From an uncultured Collinsella sp. (GTDB lineage Bacteria; Actinomycetota; Coriobacteriia; Coriobacteriales; Coriobacteriaceae), in NCBI GenBank assembly GCA_902495545.1, contig CABUXM010000051.1, forward strand, positions 1 through 15,064: DNA of 15,064 bases, written 5' to 3'. Below, piece after piece: positions 6,345-12,730 of this stretch; position 1 is the stretch's first letter; the number at the start of each line of letters is the position of its first letter. The position numbers were made by a program, and so were the translations under genes. Below the pieces are notes generated by a model that worked only from the letters and a program-made list of their open reading frames with translations, did not search any database and was not told the origin of the DNA.

Positions 6345-6570
6345 GGTCGCCAAATGTGGCACCAGATATTGAACTCAAGATCCGCGTGCGATGATCTTCG
6401 CATCCCGTAGGGGCACTGGCTGATTGCATACGTCCTGACCGAGCGTGACCGCAACATGTTGGTCAAGCGCAATCTTTTGGATTATTTTGGCGTGAGCGGC
6501 TTGGTTTTGGTAGGATTTGTCAGCGGCTTGACTAAGGGCGTTTTATAACTGCCATGCAGGTAGCCGTGTT

Positions 6571-6612
6571 GGTAACGTTTTACCGACTTGTCAAATATCC
6601 CTCATTTATAAT
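6571..6612 (+). promoter_or_regulatory. Possible operator and upstream promoter before nrdD
   Basis: A small perfect palindrome GGTAA-CGTT-TTACC (6571-6584) stands 22 bases upstream of a consensus TATAAT (6607-6612). The matching -35 is poor (CGACTT or GACTTG at 16-17 bases), so promoter activity is uncertain. The stretch 6345-6600 holds no convincing gene on either strand. Confidence 0.3.
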
Positions 6613-6649
6613 GCGTCTGCAAAATGACCAATTGCTTTGACCTGCTGAA

Positions 6650-6665
6650 ACACTATATGTTGTGT
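6650..6665 (+). promoter_or_regulatory. NrdR box 1
   Basis: ACACTATATGTTGTGT matches the NrdR consensus acACwAtATaTwGtgt at nearly every position. NrdR is the zinc-finger/ATP-cone repressor of ribonucleotide reductase genes. The box overlaps or abuts the -35 of the proposed nrdD promoter. nrdR itself is outside the window. Confidence 0.85.
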
Positions 6666-6695
6666 TTGAACTAAAAAAAGAATACAGGATATAGA
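6666..6695 (+). promoter_or_regulatory. Promoter of nrdD
   Basis: The -35 TTGAAC (6666-6671), an 18-base A-rich spacer and the -10 TATAGA (6690-6695) lie between and over the two NrdR boxes. Initiation near 6702 would give a leader of about 220 bases before the nrdD start. Confidence 0.65.
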
Positions 6696-6697
6696 TG
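6682..6697 (+). promoter_or_regulatory. NrdR box 2 (degenerate)
   Basis: ATACAGGATATAGATG keeps the core A-C-A...ATATAG of the NrdR consensus. It starts exactly 32 bases after box 1, the three-helical-turn spacing typical of paired NrdR boxes. It covers the -10 element. Confidence 0.6.
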
Positions 6698-6922
6698 CGT
6701 CTTTGTCGTATGATAGATGGCGGACAGAGAACGAAGACCTTATTCGTCCCATTTGGACACGCCTTTGAGCCGCCTGATCGGCCGCGAGGATTGTCCGCAT
6801 GAGGACTTATGGTTTATCGAGAACACAGATTGCGCGACGGCGCCGCAAGACGGGGGCAAGCCCTGCCGGGCATCGTTTGGCTCTGAAGCGCAATGAGGCT
6901 ACGACGCGAAAGAGGCAAGAGG

Positions 6923-9145
6923 ATGAAGATCATCAAGCGCAGCGGCACCGAGGTTGTCTTTGACATCGATAAGATCGTCAATGCCATCCGCGCCGCCAAC
7001 TTGGAGGTCGAGGAGAGCTCTCGTCTAACCGACCGCCAGGTGGTTTATGCGGCGCAAAACGTCGCCGAGGCATGCGAGAGCGCAGGCCACACCGTTTCGG
7101 TCGAGGAGATCCAGGATTTGGTCGAGGACGAGATTATGCGTCTCGACTGCTACGAGGTTGCCCGCCACTACATCATCTATCGCTACGTTCAGAGCCTGAA
7201 GCGCCAGAAGAACACGACCGATGACAAGATCCTGTCGCTGATCGAGTGCAATAACGAAGAGGTCAAGCAGGAGAACTCCAACAAGAACCCGACCGTCAAC
7301 TCCGTTCAGCGCGACTATATGGCCGGCGAGATTTCCAAGGACCTGACCCAGCGCGTGCTGCTGCCCCAGGAGATCGTGGACGCCCATAATGAGGGCCTGA
7401 TCCACTTCCACGATTCGGATTACTTTGCCCAGCACATGCACAACTGCGACCTGGTGAACCTGGAGGACATGCTCCAGAACGGCACTGTTATCTCGGGTAC
7501 GCTGATTGAGAAGCCGCACAGCTTCTCGACCGCCTGCAACATCGCGACGCAGATCATCGCCCAGGTTGCTTCCTCCCAATACGGTGGCCAGTCGATTTCG
7601 CTGACCCATCTTGCCCCGTTCGTCGAGGTGAGCCGTCAAAAGATTCGCGGCGAGGTCGCCCGCGAGCTCGAGGAGCTCGGCGTTTCCGCATCTCCCGAAA
7701 AGGTCCGTGAGGTCGTTGAGGACCGTCTGCGTGACGAGATTCGTCGCGGCGTCCAGACGATCCAGTATCAGGTCGTGACGCTTATGACCACGAACGGCCA
7801 GGCGCCGTTCGTGACGGTTTTTATGTATCTTAACGAGGCCCGTACGCCTCAGGAGAAGCATGACCTTGCCATGATCGTGGAGGAGACGCTTCGCCAGCGC
7901 TACGAGGGCGTTAAGAACGAGGCCGGCGTTTGGATTACTCCGGCGTTCCCCAAGCTTATCTATGTGCTCGAGGACGATAACGTTCACGAGAATTCCCCGT
8001 ACTTCTACCTGACCCAGCTGGCCGCTAAGTGCACCGCCAAGCGCATGGTGCCCGACTATATCTCTGAGAAGAAGATGCGCGAGCTCAAGCTGTCGAAGGG
8101 CGAGACCGCGGGCAACGGCGACTGCTATACCTGCATGGGTTGCCGCAGCTTCCTGACGCCCGATCGCTCCGGTAACGGATTTAACAACGTGGCCAACGCG
8201 CTGAACTATGACCCGAACAAGCCCAAGTACTACGGTCGCTTTAACCAGGGCGTTGTGACCATCAACCTGCCCGATGTCGCGCTGAGCTCGCATCAGGACA
8301 TGGACAAGTTCTGGAAGATCTTCGACGAGCGCCTTGAGCTGTGCCACCGCGCCCTGCTGTGCCGTCATGAGCGTCTGATGGGTACGCTTTCGGATGCCGC
8401 ACCGATTCTTTGGCAGTACGGTGCCCTCGCCCGCCTGAAGAAGGGCGAGACGATCGACAAGCTGCTCGTGGGCGGTTACTCCACCATTAGTCTGGGTTAT
8501 GCCGGCCTGTATGAGTGCGTCAAGTACATGACGGGCCACAGCCACACCGAGAAGGAGGGCACGCCCTTTGCCATGGCCGTCATGCAGCGCATGAACGACA
8601 AGTGCGCGGAGTGGAAGGCCGAAAGCGATATTGACTTCTCGCTGTACGGTACCCCGCTTGAGTCGACGACCTACAAGTTCGCCAAGTGCCTGCAGCGTCG
8701 TTTTGGCATCATCCCGGGCGTGACGGACAAGGGCTACATCACCAACAGCTACCACGTCCACGTGTCCGAGGAGATCGACGCATTCGACAAGCTCAAGTTC
8801 GAGGGTATGTTCCAGCAGCTTTCGCCGGGCGGTGCCATCTCCTACGTCGAGGTTCCCAACATGCAGGACAACCTCAAGGCTGTCATTCGCGTGATGCAGT
8901 ACATCTACGACAACATCATGTACGCCGAGCTCAACACCAAGAGCGACTACTGCCAGGTGTGCGGCTACGACGGTGAGATCAAGATTGTCGAGGATGACGG
9001 CAAGCTGGTGTGGGAGTGCCCCAATTGCGGCAATCGTGACCAGGAGAAGATGAATGTCGCCCGTCGCACGTGCGGTTACATCGGTACCCAGTTCTGGAAC
9101 CAGGGTCGAACCGAGGAGATCCGCGACCGCGTGCTGCATCTCTAA
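6923..9145 (+). CDS. nrdD: Class III anaerobic ribonucleoside-triphosphate reductase
   Basis: A 740-residue oxygen-sensitive glycyl-radical enzyme that reduces ribonucleoside triphosphates to deoxyribonucleotides. An ATP-cone allosteric domain occupies about residues 1-90 (MKIIKRSGTEVVFDIDKIVNAI). The ten-stranded catalytic barrel follows. Near the C-terminus a zinc site is formed by Cys677, Cys680, Cys699 and Cys702 (CQVCGYDG...CPNCGN). The glycyl-radical motif RRTCGYIG places the radical on Gly718, 22 residues from the end. The length is normal for the family. ATG 6923 has AAGAGG 7 bases upstream and gives the usual start of the ATP cone; the in-frame ATG 6893 would add ten residues with a poorer site. 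NrdR boxes upstream imply repression when dATP is plentiful. The activase gene nrdG follows after an unusually long gap. Confidence 0.97.
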   Translation: MKIIKRSGTEVVFDIDKIVNAIRAANLEVEESSRLTDRQVVYAAQNVAEACESAGHTVSVEEIQDLVEDEIMRLDCYEVARHYIIYRYVQSLKRQKNTTDDKILSLIECNNEEVKQENSNKNPTVNSVQRDYMAGEISKDLTQRVLLPQEIVDAHNEGLIHFHDSDYFAQHMHNCDLVNLEDMLQNGTVISGTLIEKPHSFSTACNIATQIIAQVASSQYGGQSISLTHLAPFVEVSRQKIRGEVARELEELGVSASPEKVREVVEDRLRDEIRRGVQTIQYQVVTLMTTNGQAPFVTVFMYLNEARTPQEKHDLAMIVEETLRQRYEGVKNEAGVWITPAFPKLIYVLEDDNVHENSPYFYLTQLAAKCTAKRMVPDYISEKKMRELKLSKGETAGNGDCYTCMGCRSFLTPDRSGNGFNNVANALNYDPNKPKYYGRFNQGVVTINLPDVALSSHQDMDKFWKIFDERLELCHRALLCRHERLMGTLSDAAPILWQYGALARLKKGETIDKLLVGGYSTISLGYAGLYECVKYMTGHSHTEKEGTPFAMAVMQRMNDKCAEWKAESDIDFSLYGTPLESTTYKFAKCLQRRFGIIPGVTDKGYITNSYHVHVSEEIDAFDKLKFEGMFQQLSPGGAISYVEVPNMQDNLKAVIRVMQYIYDNIMYAELNTKSDYCQVCGYDGEIKIVEDDGKLVWECPNCGNRDQEKMNVARRTCGYIGTQFWNQGRTEEIRDRVLHL

Positions 9146-9156
9146 TAACCATCCCA

Positions 9157-9294
9157 GGCCGCCCCGTAGCGAGGCCCCGGACCTTTACTCGCTATTTCGG
9201 ACAGTCCTGGCTCACGACGGAGGCGCCACTGGCGCCTCCTGTTCGTGCGGAACTCATATCGAGCAAAGGTCCGGGGCCTCGCTACGGGGCGGCC
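9157..9294. repeat. Large palindromic element 1 between nrdD and nrdG
   Basis: Two 30-base arms (9157-9186 and 9265-9294) are perfect inverted repeats, beginning GGCCGCCCCGTAGCGAGG. Pairing continues with a few mismatches for about ten more bases. The centre holds a second perfect hairpin GGAGGCGCC-ACT-GGCGCCTCC (9219-9239). No T tract follows, so it is not a standard terminator. It starts 12 bases behind the nrdD stop. It has the look of a MITE-like or extragenic palindromic repeat. Confidence 0.85.
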
Positions 9295-9472
9295 AAGTTG
9301 ACGTAGCTGAGATGCAGCATGAGGCCTGCTCACTCCTCGAAGTTCTTAGCGGAAATAATTCGAGCTGCAGCTGCGATTTACTTGCGATAGCGGTTGAGCT
9401 GCAACAAAGTTTTTATTGGACTTCGAACCCCATACTCGATGTTCGCTTCGTTCATTGAGTTACCCTTTGCAT

Positions 9473-9556
9473 GAGGTCGGGACATATCGTCCCGCCCGCA
9501 GTTTCGCAGGCCGAAGGCCGAGAATGTTTGAGGACGGGATGATATGTCCCGACCTC
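9473..9556. repeat. Large palindromic element 2 upstream of nrdG
   Basis: The 22-base arms 9473-9494 (GAGGTCGGGACATATCG...) and 9535-9556 are inverted repeats with one G-T wobble. The loop contains a smaller hairpin GGCC-GAA-GGCC (9509-9519). The right arm ends 3 bases before the ribosome site GGGAG of nrdG. Between this and element 1 (9295-9472) no gene or promoter is evident. Confidence 0.85.
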
Positions 9557-9571
9557 CCGGGAGAGTTACCT

Positions 9572-10153
9572 ATGAACTACGCGAACATCAAGTATTTCGA
9601 CATTGCTGATGGGGAAGGCGTTCGTACTTCTCTGTTTGTGAGCGGGTGCCGTCGCGGGTGCAAGAATTGCTTTAACTCCGTCGCGTGGGACTTTGCTGCG
9701 GGCGAGCCGTTCGATCGCGCCGTCGAGGACAAAATTATCGAGAGTCTCGATCATCCCTTTATCGATGGCCTGACGATTCTGGGTGGCGAGCCCATGGAGC
9801 CCGAGAATCAGGCGGGGCTTGTTGACTTTATCGAACGCGTGCGTGCGGCCTATCCCGCGGGGTCGGGCAAGACCATTTGGTGCTTTACCGGCGACGTGCT
9901 CGAGGAGCTTATGCCGGGTGGTCGTCACCATACCGAGGCGACGGACCGTATCCTTGCCTGCCTCGATATGTTGGTGGATGGCCCGTTTGTTCAGGATCTG
10001 TACGATATCTCATTGCGCTTTAGGGGCTCGAGTAACCAGCGTGTGATCGATATGAACGCTACGCGCGACCGTGCTGAGCGCGAGGGCGTTGCGCTTTGTG
10101 ATGCGGTTGAACTTTGGCGTGATGATCCGGTCTATTCGACCCATACTATGTAG
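9572..10153 (+). CDS. nrdG: Anaerobic ribonucleotide reductase activating protein (radical SAM)
   Basis: A 193-residue radical-SAM activase that installs the glycyl radical on NrdD using S-adenosylmethionine and reduced flavodoxin or ferredoxin. The [4Fe-4S] motif CxxxCxxC is Cys26, Cys30, Cys33 (SGCRRGCKNC). The glycine-rich SAM motif TILGGEPM follows at about residue 70. Family hallmarks YFDIADGEGVRTSLFVSG (start) and VDGPF are present. The length is slightly above the usual 155-180. ATG 9572 is chosen for GGGAG 8 bases upstream and because it gives the normal N-terminus; an open frame further upstream crosses palindromic element 2 and is not coding. In most genomes nrdG follows nrdD within a few bases. 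Here 426 bp intervene. Confidence 0.96.
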   Translation: MNYANIKYFDIADGEGVRTSLFVSGCRRGCKNCFNSVAWDFAAGEPFDRAVEDKIIESLDHPFIDGLTILGGEPMEPENQAGLVDFIERVRAAYPAGSGKTIWCFTGDVLEELMPGGRHHTEATDRILACLDMLVDGPFVQDLYDISLRFRGSSNQRVIDMNATRDRAEREGVALCDAVELWRDDPVYSTHTM

Positions 10154-10154
10154 C

Positions 10155-10185
10155 TTGTGGTCGATGCCGAAGGGCGTGGTACCAT
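10155..10185 (+). promoter_or_regulatory. Possible extended -10 promoter of the folate operon
   Basis: TGG directly before TACCAT (10180-10185) forms an extended -10. A TTGTGG lies 19 bases upstream as a weak -35. It sits in the 66-base gap between nrdG and folE. Confidence 0.4.
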
Positions 10186-10219
10186 AGCGCGAACGTGAAA
10201 TCGGAAAAGTGAGGCCCAG

Positions 10220-10777
10220 ATGGTCGATCAGGAAAAAGTCGAGGCCGCCATTAAGCTGTTGCTTGAGGGCATAGGCGAGGACCCAACTCGTGAGGGCCTG
10301 CTGGAGACCCCGGCGCGCGTTGCCCGTATGTATGGCGAGATCGCCGGCGGTATGGAGCAGAGTGCCGAGGAGCACCTGTCCAAAACCTTTGCCGTCGCTT
10401 CGAACGATTTGGTTATCGAGCGCGACATCACGTTTTACTCGCTGTGCGAGCATCATCTGCTGCCGTTTTATGGCAAGGCTGCGATCGGCTATATCCCTAA
10501 CGGTCGCGTGGCGGGTCTGTCTAAGCTCGCTCGCACGGTTGAAGTCTATGCCCGTCGTCTGCAGCTGCAGGAGCAGCTGTGTGCGCAGGTTGCCGACGCC
10601 CTCATGGATTATCTCGCTCCCCAGGGAGCGATTGTGCTCATGGAGGCTGAGCATATGTGCATGACCATGCGCGGCGTGCAAAAGCCCGGCACCAAGACCG
10701 TGACGCTCGCTCGCCGCGGCGTCTTTGAGACCGATCCCGCGCTCGAGGAGCGGTTCTTTAGGATGCTGGGCCGTTAG
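10220..10777 (+). CDS. folE: GTP cyclohydrolase I
   Basis: A 185-residue enzyme that converts GTP to 7,8-dihydroneopterin triphosphate, the first step of folate synthesis. The zinc ligands are Cys76 and His79 in SLCEHHLLPF and Cys147 in EHMCMTMRG, with the same 71-residue spacing as in known type I enzymes. The family stretch GYIPNGRVAGLSKLARTVEVYARRLQLQEQL is intact. ATG 10220 has GAGG 5 bases upstream. It heads a folate gene group; the HD-domain gene starts one base after its stop codon, so the two are translationally coupled. Confidence 0.97.
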   Translation: MVDQEKVEAAIKLLLEGIGEDPTREGLLETPARVARMYGEIAGGMEQSAEEHLSKTFAVASNDLVIERDITFYSLCEHHLLPFYGKAAIGYIPNGRVAGLSKLARTVEVYARRLQLQEQLCAQVADALMDYLAPQGAIVLMEAEHMCMTMRGVQKPGTKTVTLARRGVFETDPALEERFFRMLGR

Positions 10778-10778
10778 C

Positions 10779-11360
10779 ATGAGGGTCGTCAACGACTTTA
10801 CATCGAAGACCGATGAGGGGACGTCGCGTCGCGGCTTTATGGCTTCGGGCCTGACTCCCTTTGGTGCCATGCCTCGCATTGATTACATTTGTGCCAACGG
10901 GCTGTTCCGTCGGCACCTGGGCAACATTGCACAGTTGGAATCGGGGCGCATCTTCTGCCGCCACGGTATTGACCATCTGCTCGATGTCGCTCGCATTATG
11001 TGGATCAAGAATCTCGAGGAACAGCTCGAATTTGACCGCGAGGTCATCTACGCCACGGCACTTCTTCACGATATCGGCAAAGATGAACAGTATGAATCGG
11101 GTATATCCCATGATGTTGCAAGCGAACGCGTCGCTGATGCGATTCTCGGCGGCATGCCCGATGATGTGGCGTTTGAGCCGGCCGATGCCGCAGCCATTAA
11201 GACGGCCATTCTGGGCCATCGAAAGCTGCGCGTGAACAGCCAACCGCTTGAGCGTCTGCTCTATGCAGCCGACAAAGCGTCGCGCGCCTGCTTTGCATGC
11301 CCCGCGCGCAATGCTTGCAACTGGAGCGATGATAAAAAGAACCTGTCGATTCGCGTATAG
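10779..11360 (+). CDS. HD-domain metal-dependent phosphohydrolase in folate operon
   Basis: A 193-residue protein of the HD superfamily, usually hydrolases of phosphoester bonds in nucleotides. Metal ligands are visible: His62/His66 in FCRHGIDHLLDVARI, His97-Asp98 in ATALLHDIGKDEQ and a later His in ILGHRKLR. The C-terminus carries a Cys cluster, Cys171, Cys174 and Cys180 (CFACPARNAC), that could bind a metal. The ATG at 10779 is chosen for its position one base behind folE; its ribosome site is weak, and internal ATGs at 10839 and 10869 remain possible. It sits between folE and folB, where a dihydroneopterin-triphosphate phosphatase would be expected. Archaeal MptB is an HD-type enzyme acting on a dihydroneopterin cyclic phosphate, so a pterin phosphate substrate is plausible but unproven. 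Confidence 0.82.
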   Translation: MRVVNDFTSKTDEGTSRRGFMASGLTPFGAMPRIDYICANGLFRRHLGNIAQLESGRIFCRHGIDHLLDVARIMWIKNLEEQLEFDREVIYATALLHDIGKDEQYESGISHDVASERVADAILGGMPDDVAFEPADAAAIKTAILGHRKLRVNSQPLERLLYAADKASRACFACPARNACNWSDDKKNLSIRV

Positions 11361-11403
11361 TTAGTTTGCGCGGTCGGGGCTCTAAACGAAGGAGACGATC
11401 GCG

Positions 11404-11889
11404 ATGAGCAACAAGAAACTGCCCGAGAATGCAACCAAGACCGAAGGCGCCGAGCTCGCCCGCCGTGGAAGGGGCGAAATATCCACCGCAACGGCGGTGC
11501 CCCACGTGAGCTATGACGATCTGCGCCATGCCGATCGCATTACTATCGACGGTCTCGAGGTCTTTGCCAATCACGGCGTGTATCCCGAAGAGAACGCGCT
11601 GGGCCAGAAGTTCATCGTGTCCCTGGTGCTCTATGCCGACCTGCGTGCAGCGGGGGAGCACGATAACCTGGACGCCTCGATTGACTACGGCTCGGTGTGC
11701 CACGATGTCGATGGCTATCTGCGTGAGCATACGTTTAAGCTCATCGAGGCTGCAGCCGAGGGTGTGGCCCAGATGCTGCTACGTCGTTACCCCTTGCTGC
11801 TTGGCGTGCGTGTTAAGCTCGATAAGCCTTGGGCGCCCGTCGGTCTTCCCCTGGCAAGCTGCGGTGTCGAGATCGAGCGCGTGCGCTAA
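11404..11889 (+). CDS. folB: Dihydroneopterin aldolase with N-terminal extension
   Basis: A 161-residue protein catalysing cleavage of 7,8-dihydroneopterin to 6-hydroxymethyl-dihydropterin and glycolaldehyde. The aldolase domain begins near residue 42 (ADRITIDGLEVFANHGVYPEENALGQKF). Glu63 and Lys141 (KLDKPWAP) correspond to the active-site Glu22 and Lys100 of the Staphylococcus aureus enzyme. Family members are usually about 120 residues; the first 40 here are polar, charged and of unknown role. The start ATG 11404 has AAGGAGA 8 bases upstream, so the extension appears real. It lies 43 bases behind the HD gene in the same direction. folK and folP are not in the window. Confidence 0.93.
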   Translation: MSNKKLPENATKTEGAELARRGRGEISTATAVPHVSYDDLRHADRITIDGLEVFANHGVYPEENALGQKFIVSLVLYADLRAAGEHDNLDASIDYGSVCHDVDGYLREHTFKLIEAAAEGVAQMLLRRYPLLLGVRVKLDKPWAPVGLPLASCGVEIERVR

Positions 11890-11895
11890 CCGGTT

Positions 11896-12672
11896 CTAAT
11901 ACGTCTCTATGGGTGGCTGCTTGAGCCGCTGCGACAGCGCTCTATTGTTGGGGCAGTACGTGTCGAGCAGGGCGTGAAACCGCTGATTGTGGCTTGGCTC
12001 GAGCAAGTGGACGAGCTCGTGGGCGACAACCATGTCGAGGCATTCGACGGGATAGGCGGCAAGTTCTCGTGCGATGCGAACGGCGCCGGATTTGGGCGTG
12101 CATGAGCCCCAACGCGTTTTCATGCTGCGTACGGAAACGCGGGAAACGGCGACGCCCATTGCGATTTCGTATGCGTGCACAATATCGCGTAGCGCCGATG
12201 TGACTTCGGACGTATAGAGCTGGTCGATGTGGGCTTGGAGCTCATCGGACGTTAGGCCGTCGAGGATTGCGTGCCGCTTGGCCTGTGGGCCTTCGTCCGA
12301 TTCATCGGTACCCATAAAACTTGCGAAGGTGGCCTGTTTGGGTCGCGGTGCGGGTGATGCAAAGTTGTGATCGAGCGCATCCTGTACCGTGATGGGCTTG
12401 CCCCAAAGTGCAATGATGGACGAGGGACTGAGCGGCTCTCGCGCCGTCGCCTGACGTCGCTCACGCTGGGCAAGTCGGCTGATAATCCAGGCGCTGTTGC
12501 GCTTCACAAACGCTTCGATACGCTCGCGGCTGGCGCCGAGCGGTGCGCTGGCGTGGACCTCGCTGCTCGATGTGACGCGTAGGTTGAAGTTCTTGACGCG
12601 CTTTTTGGTAACGACGACGGGGATGGGCGTCCCATCCGGTCGGGATACGGAAATCGTAAACTGCTGCGTCAA
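11896..12672 (-). CDS. YgjP-like metallopeptidase (DUF45, M48-related)
   Basis: A 258-residue protein of the DUF45/YgjP family, predicted zinc metallopeptidases without a settled substrate. The C-terminal half shows the family signature SMKTRWGSCTPK, then the zinc site His218-Glu219-x2-His222 (VAHELVHLLE) with His228 in PSHNQRFH. The N-terminal part (residues 15-70) has the usual beta-rich VTKKRVKNFNLRV stretch. I chose TTG 12672 because GAAGGG lies 5 bases upstream and the protein then starts at the usual beta strand. An in-frame ATG at 12753 would overlap the end of the upstream dipeptidase gene by 23 bases. A charged insert (about 108-140) widens the linker. It converges with folB, with only 6 bases between stop codons. 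Confidence 0.85.
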   Translation of the reverse strand: MTQQFTISVSRPDGTPIPVVVTKKRVKNFNLRVTSSSEVHASAPLGASRERIEAFVKRNSAWIISRLAQRERRQATAREPLSPSSIIALWGKPITVQDALDHNFASPAPRPKQATFASFMGTDESDEGPQAKRHAILDGLTSDELQAHIDQLYTSEVTSALRDIVHAYEIAMGVAVSRVSVRSMKTRWGSCTPKSGAVRIARELAAYPVECLDMVVAHELVHLLEPSHNQRFHALLDTYCPNNRALSQRLKQPPIETY

Positions 12673-12694
12673 AAGTGGCCCTTCAGATTGGGGA

Positions 12695-12714
12695 CGGGCC
12701 GGTATGCCGGCCCG
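12695..12714 (-). repeat. G+C-rich hairpin between dipeptidase and metallopeptidase genes
   Basis: An 8-bp perfect stem CGGGCCGG/CCGGCCCG with loop TATG lies 16 bases behind the dipeptidase stop on the minus strand. There is no T tract in either direction. It may act as an mRNA 3' stabiliser or a weak attenuator. Confidence 0.6.
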
Positions 12715-12730
12715 CTCAAGGGATGTGAAA

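Noticed and set aside
6345..6922. Cobalamin or other known riboswitch before nrdD
   Set aside because: I looked for the conserved cobalamin-type boxes and found none. Only scattered 4-5 bp hairpins are present.
7025..9139. 704-codon open frame antisense to nrdD
   Set aside because: It is a shadow of G+C-biased codon use in nrdD. The translation is a monotone run of Val, Leu, Ala, His and Gly without motifs, and nrdD is certain on the other strand.
9054..9458. Small frame over the end of nrdD and element 1
   Set aside because: Most of it is the palindrome and the nrdD tail read in another frame. There are no motifs or ribosome site.
9416..9571. Longer NrdG starting upstream of 9572
   Set aside because: It would translate palindromic element 2. 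The normal NrdG N-terminus and ribosome site are at 9572.
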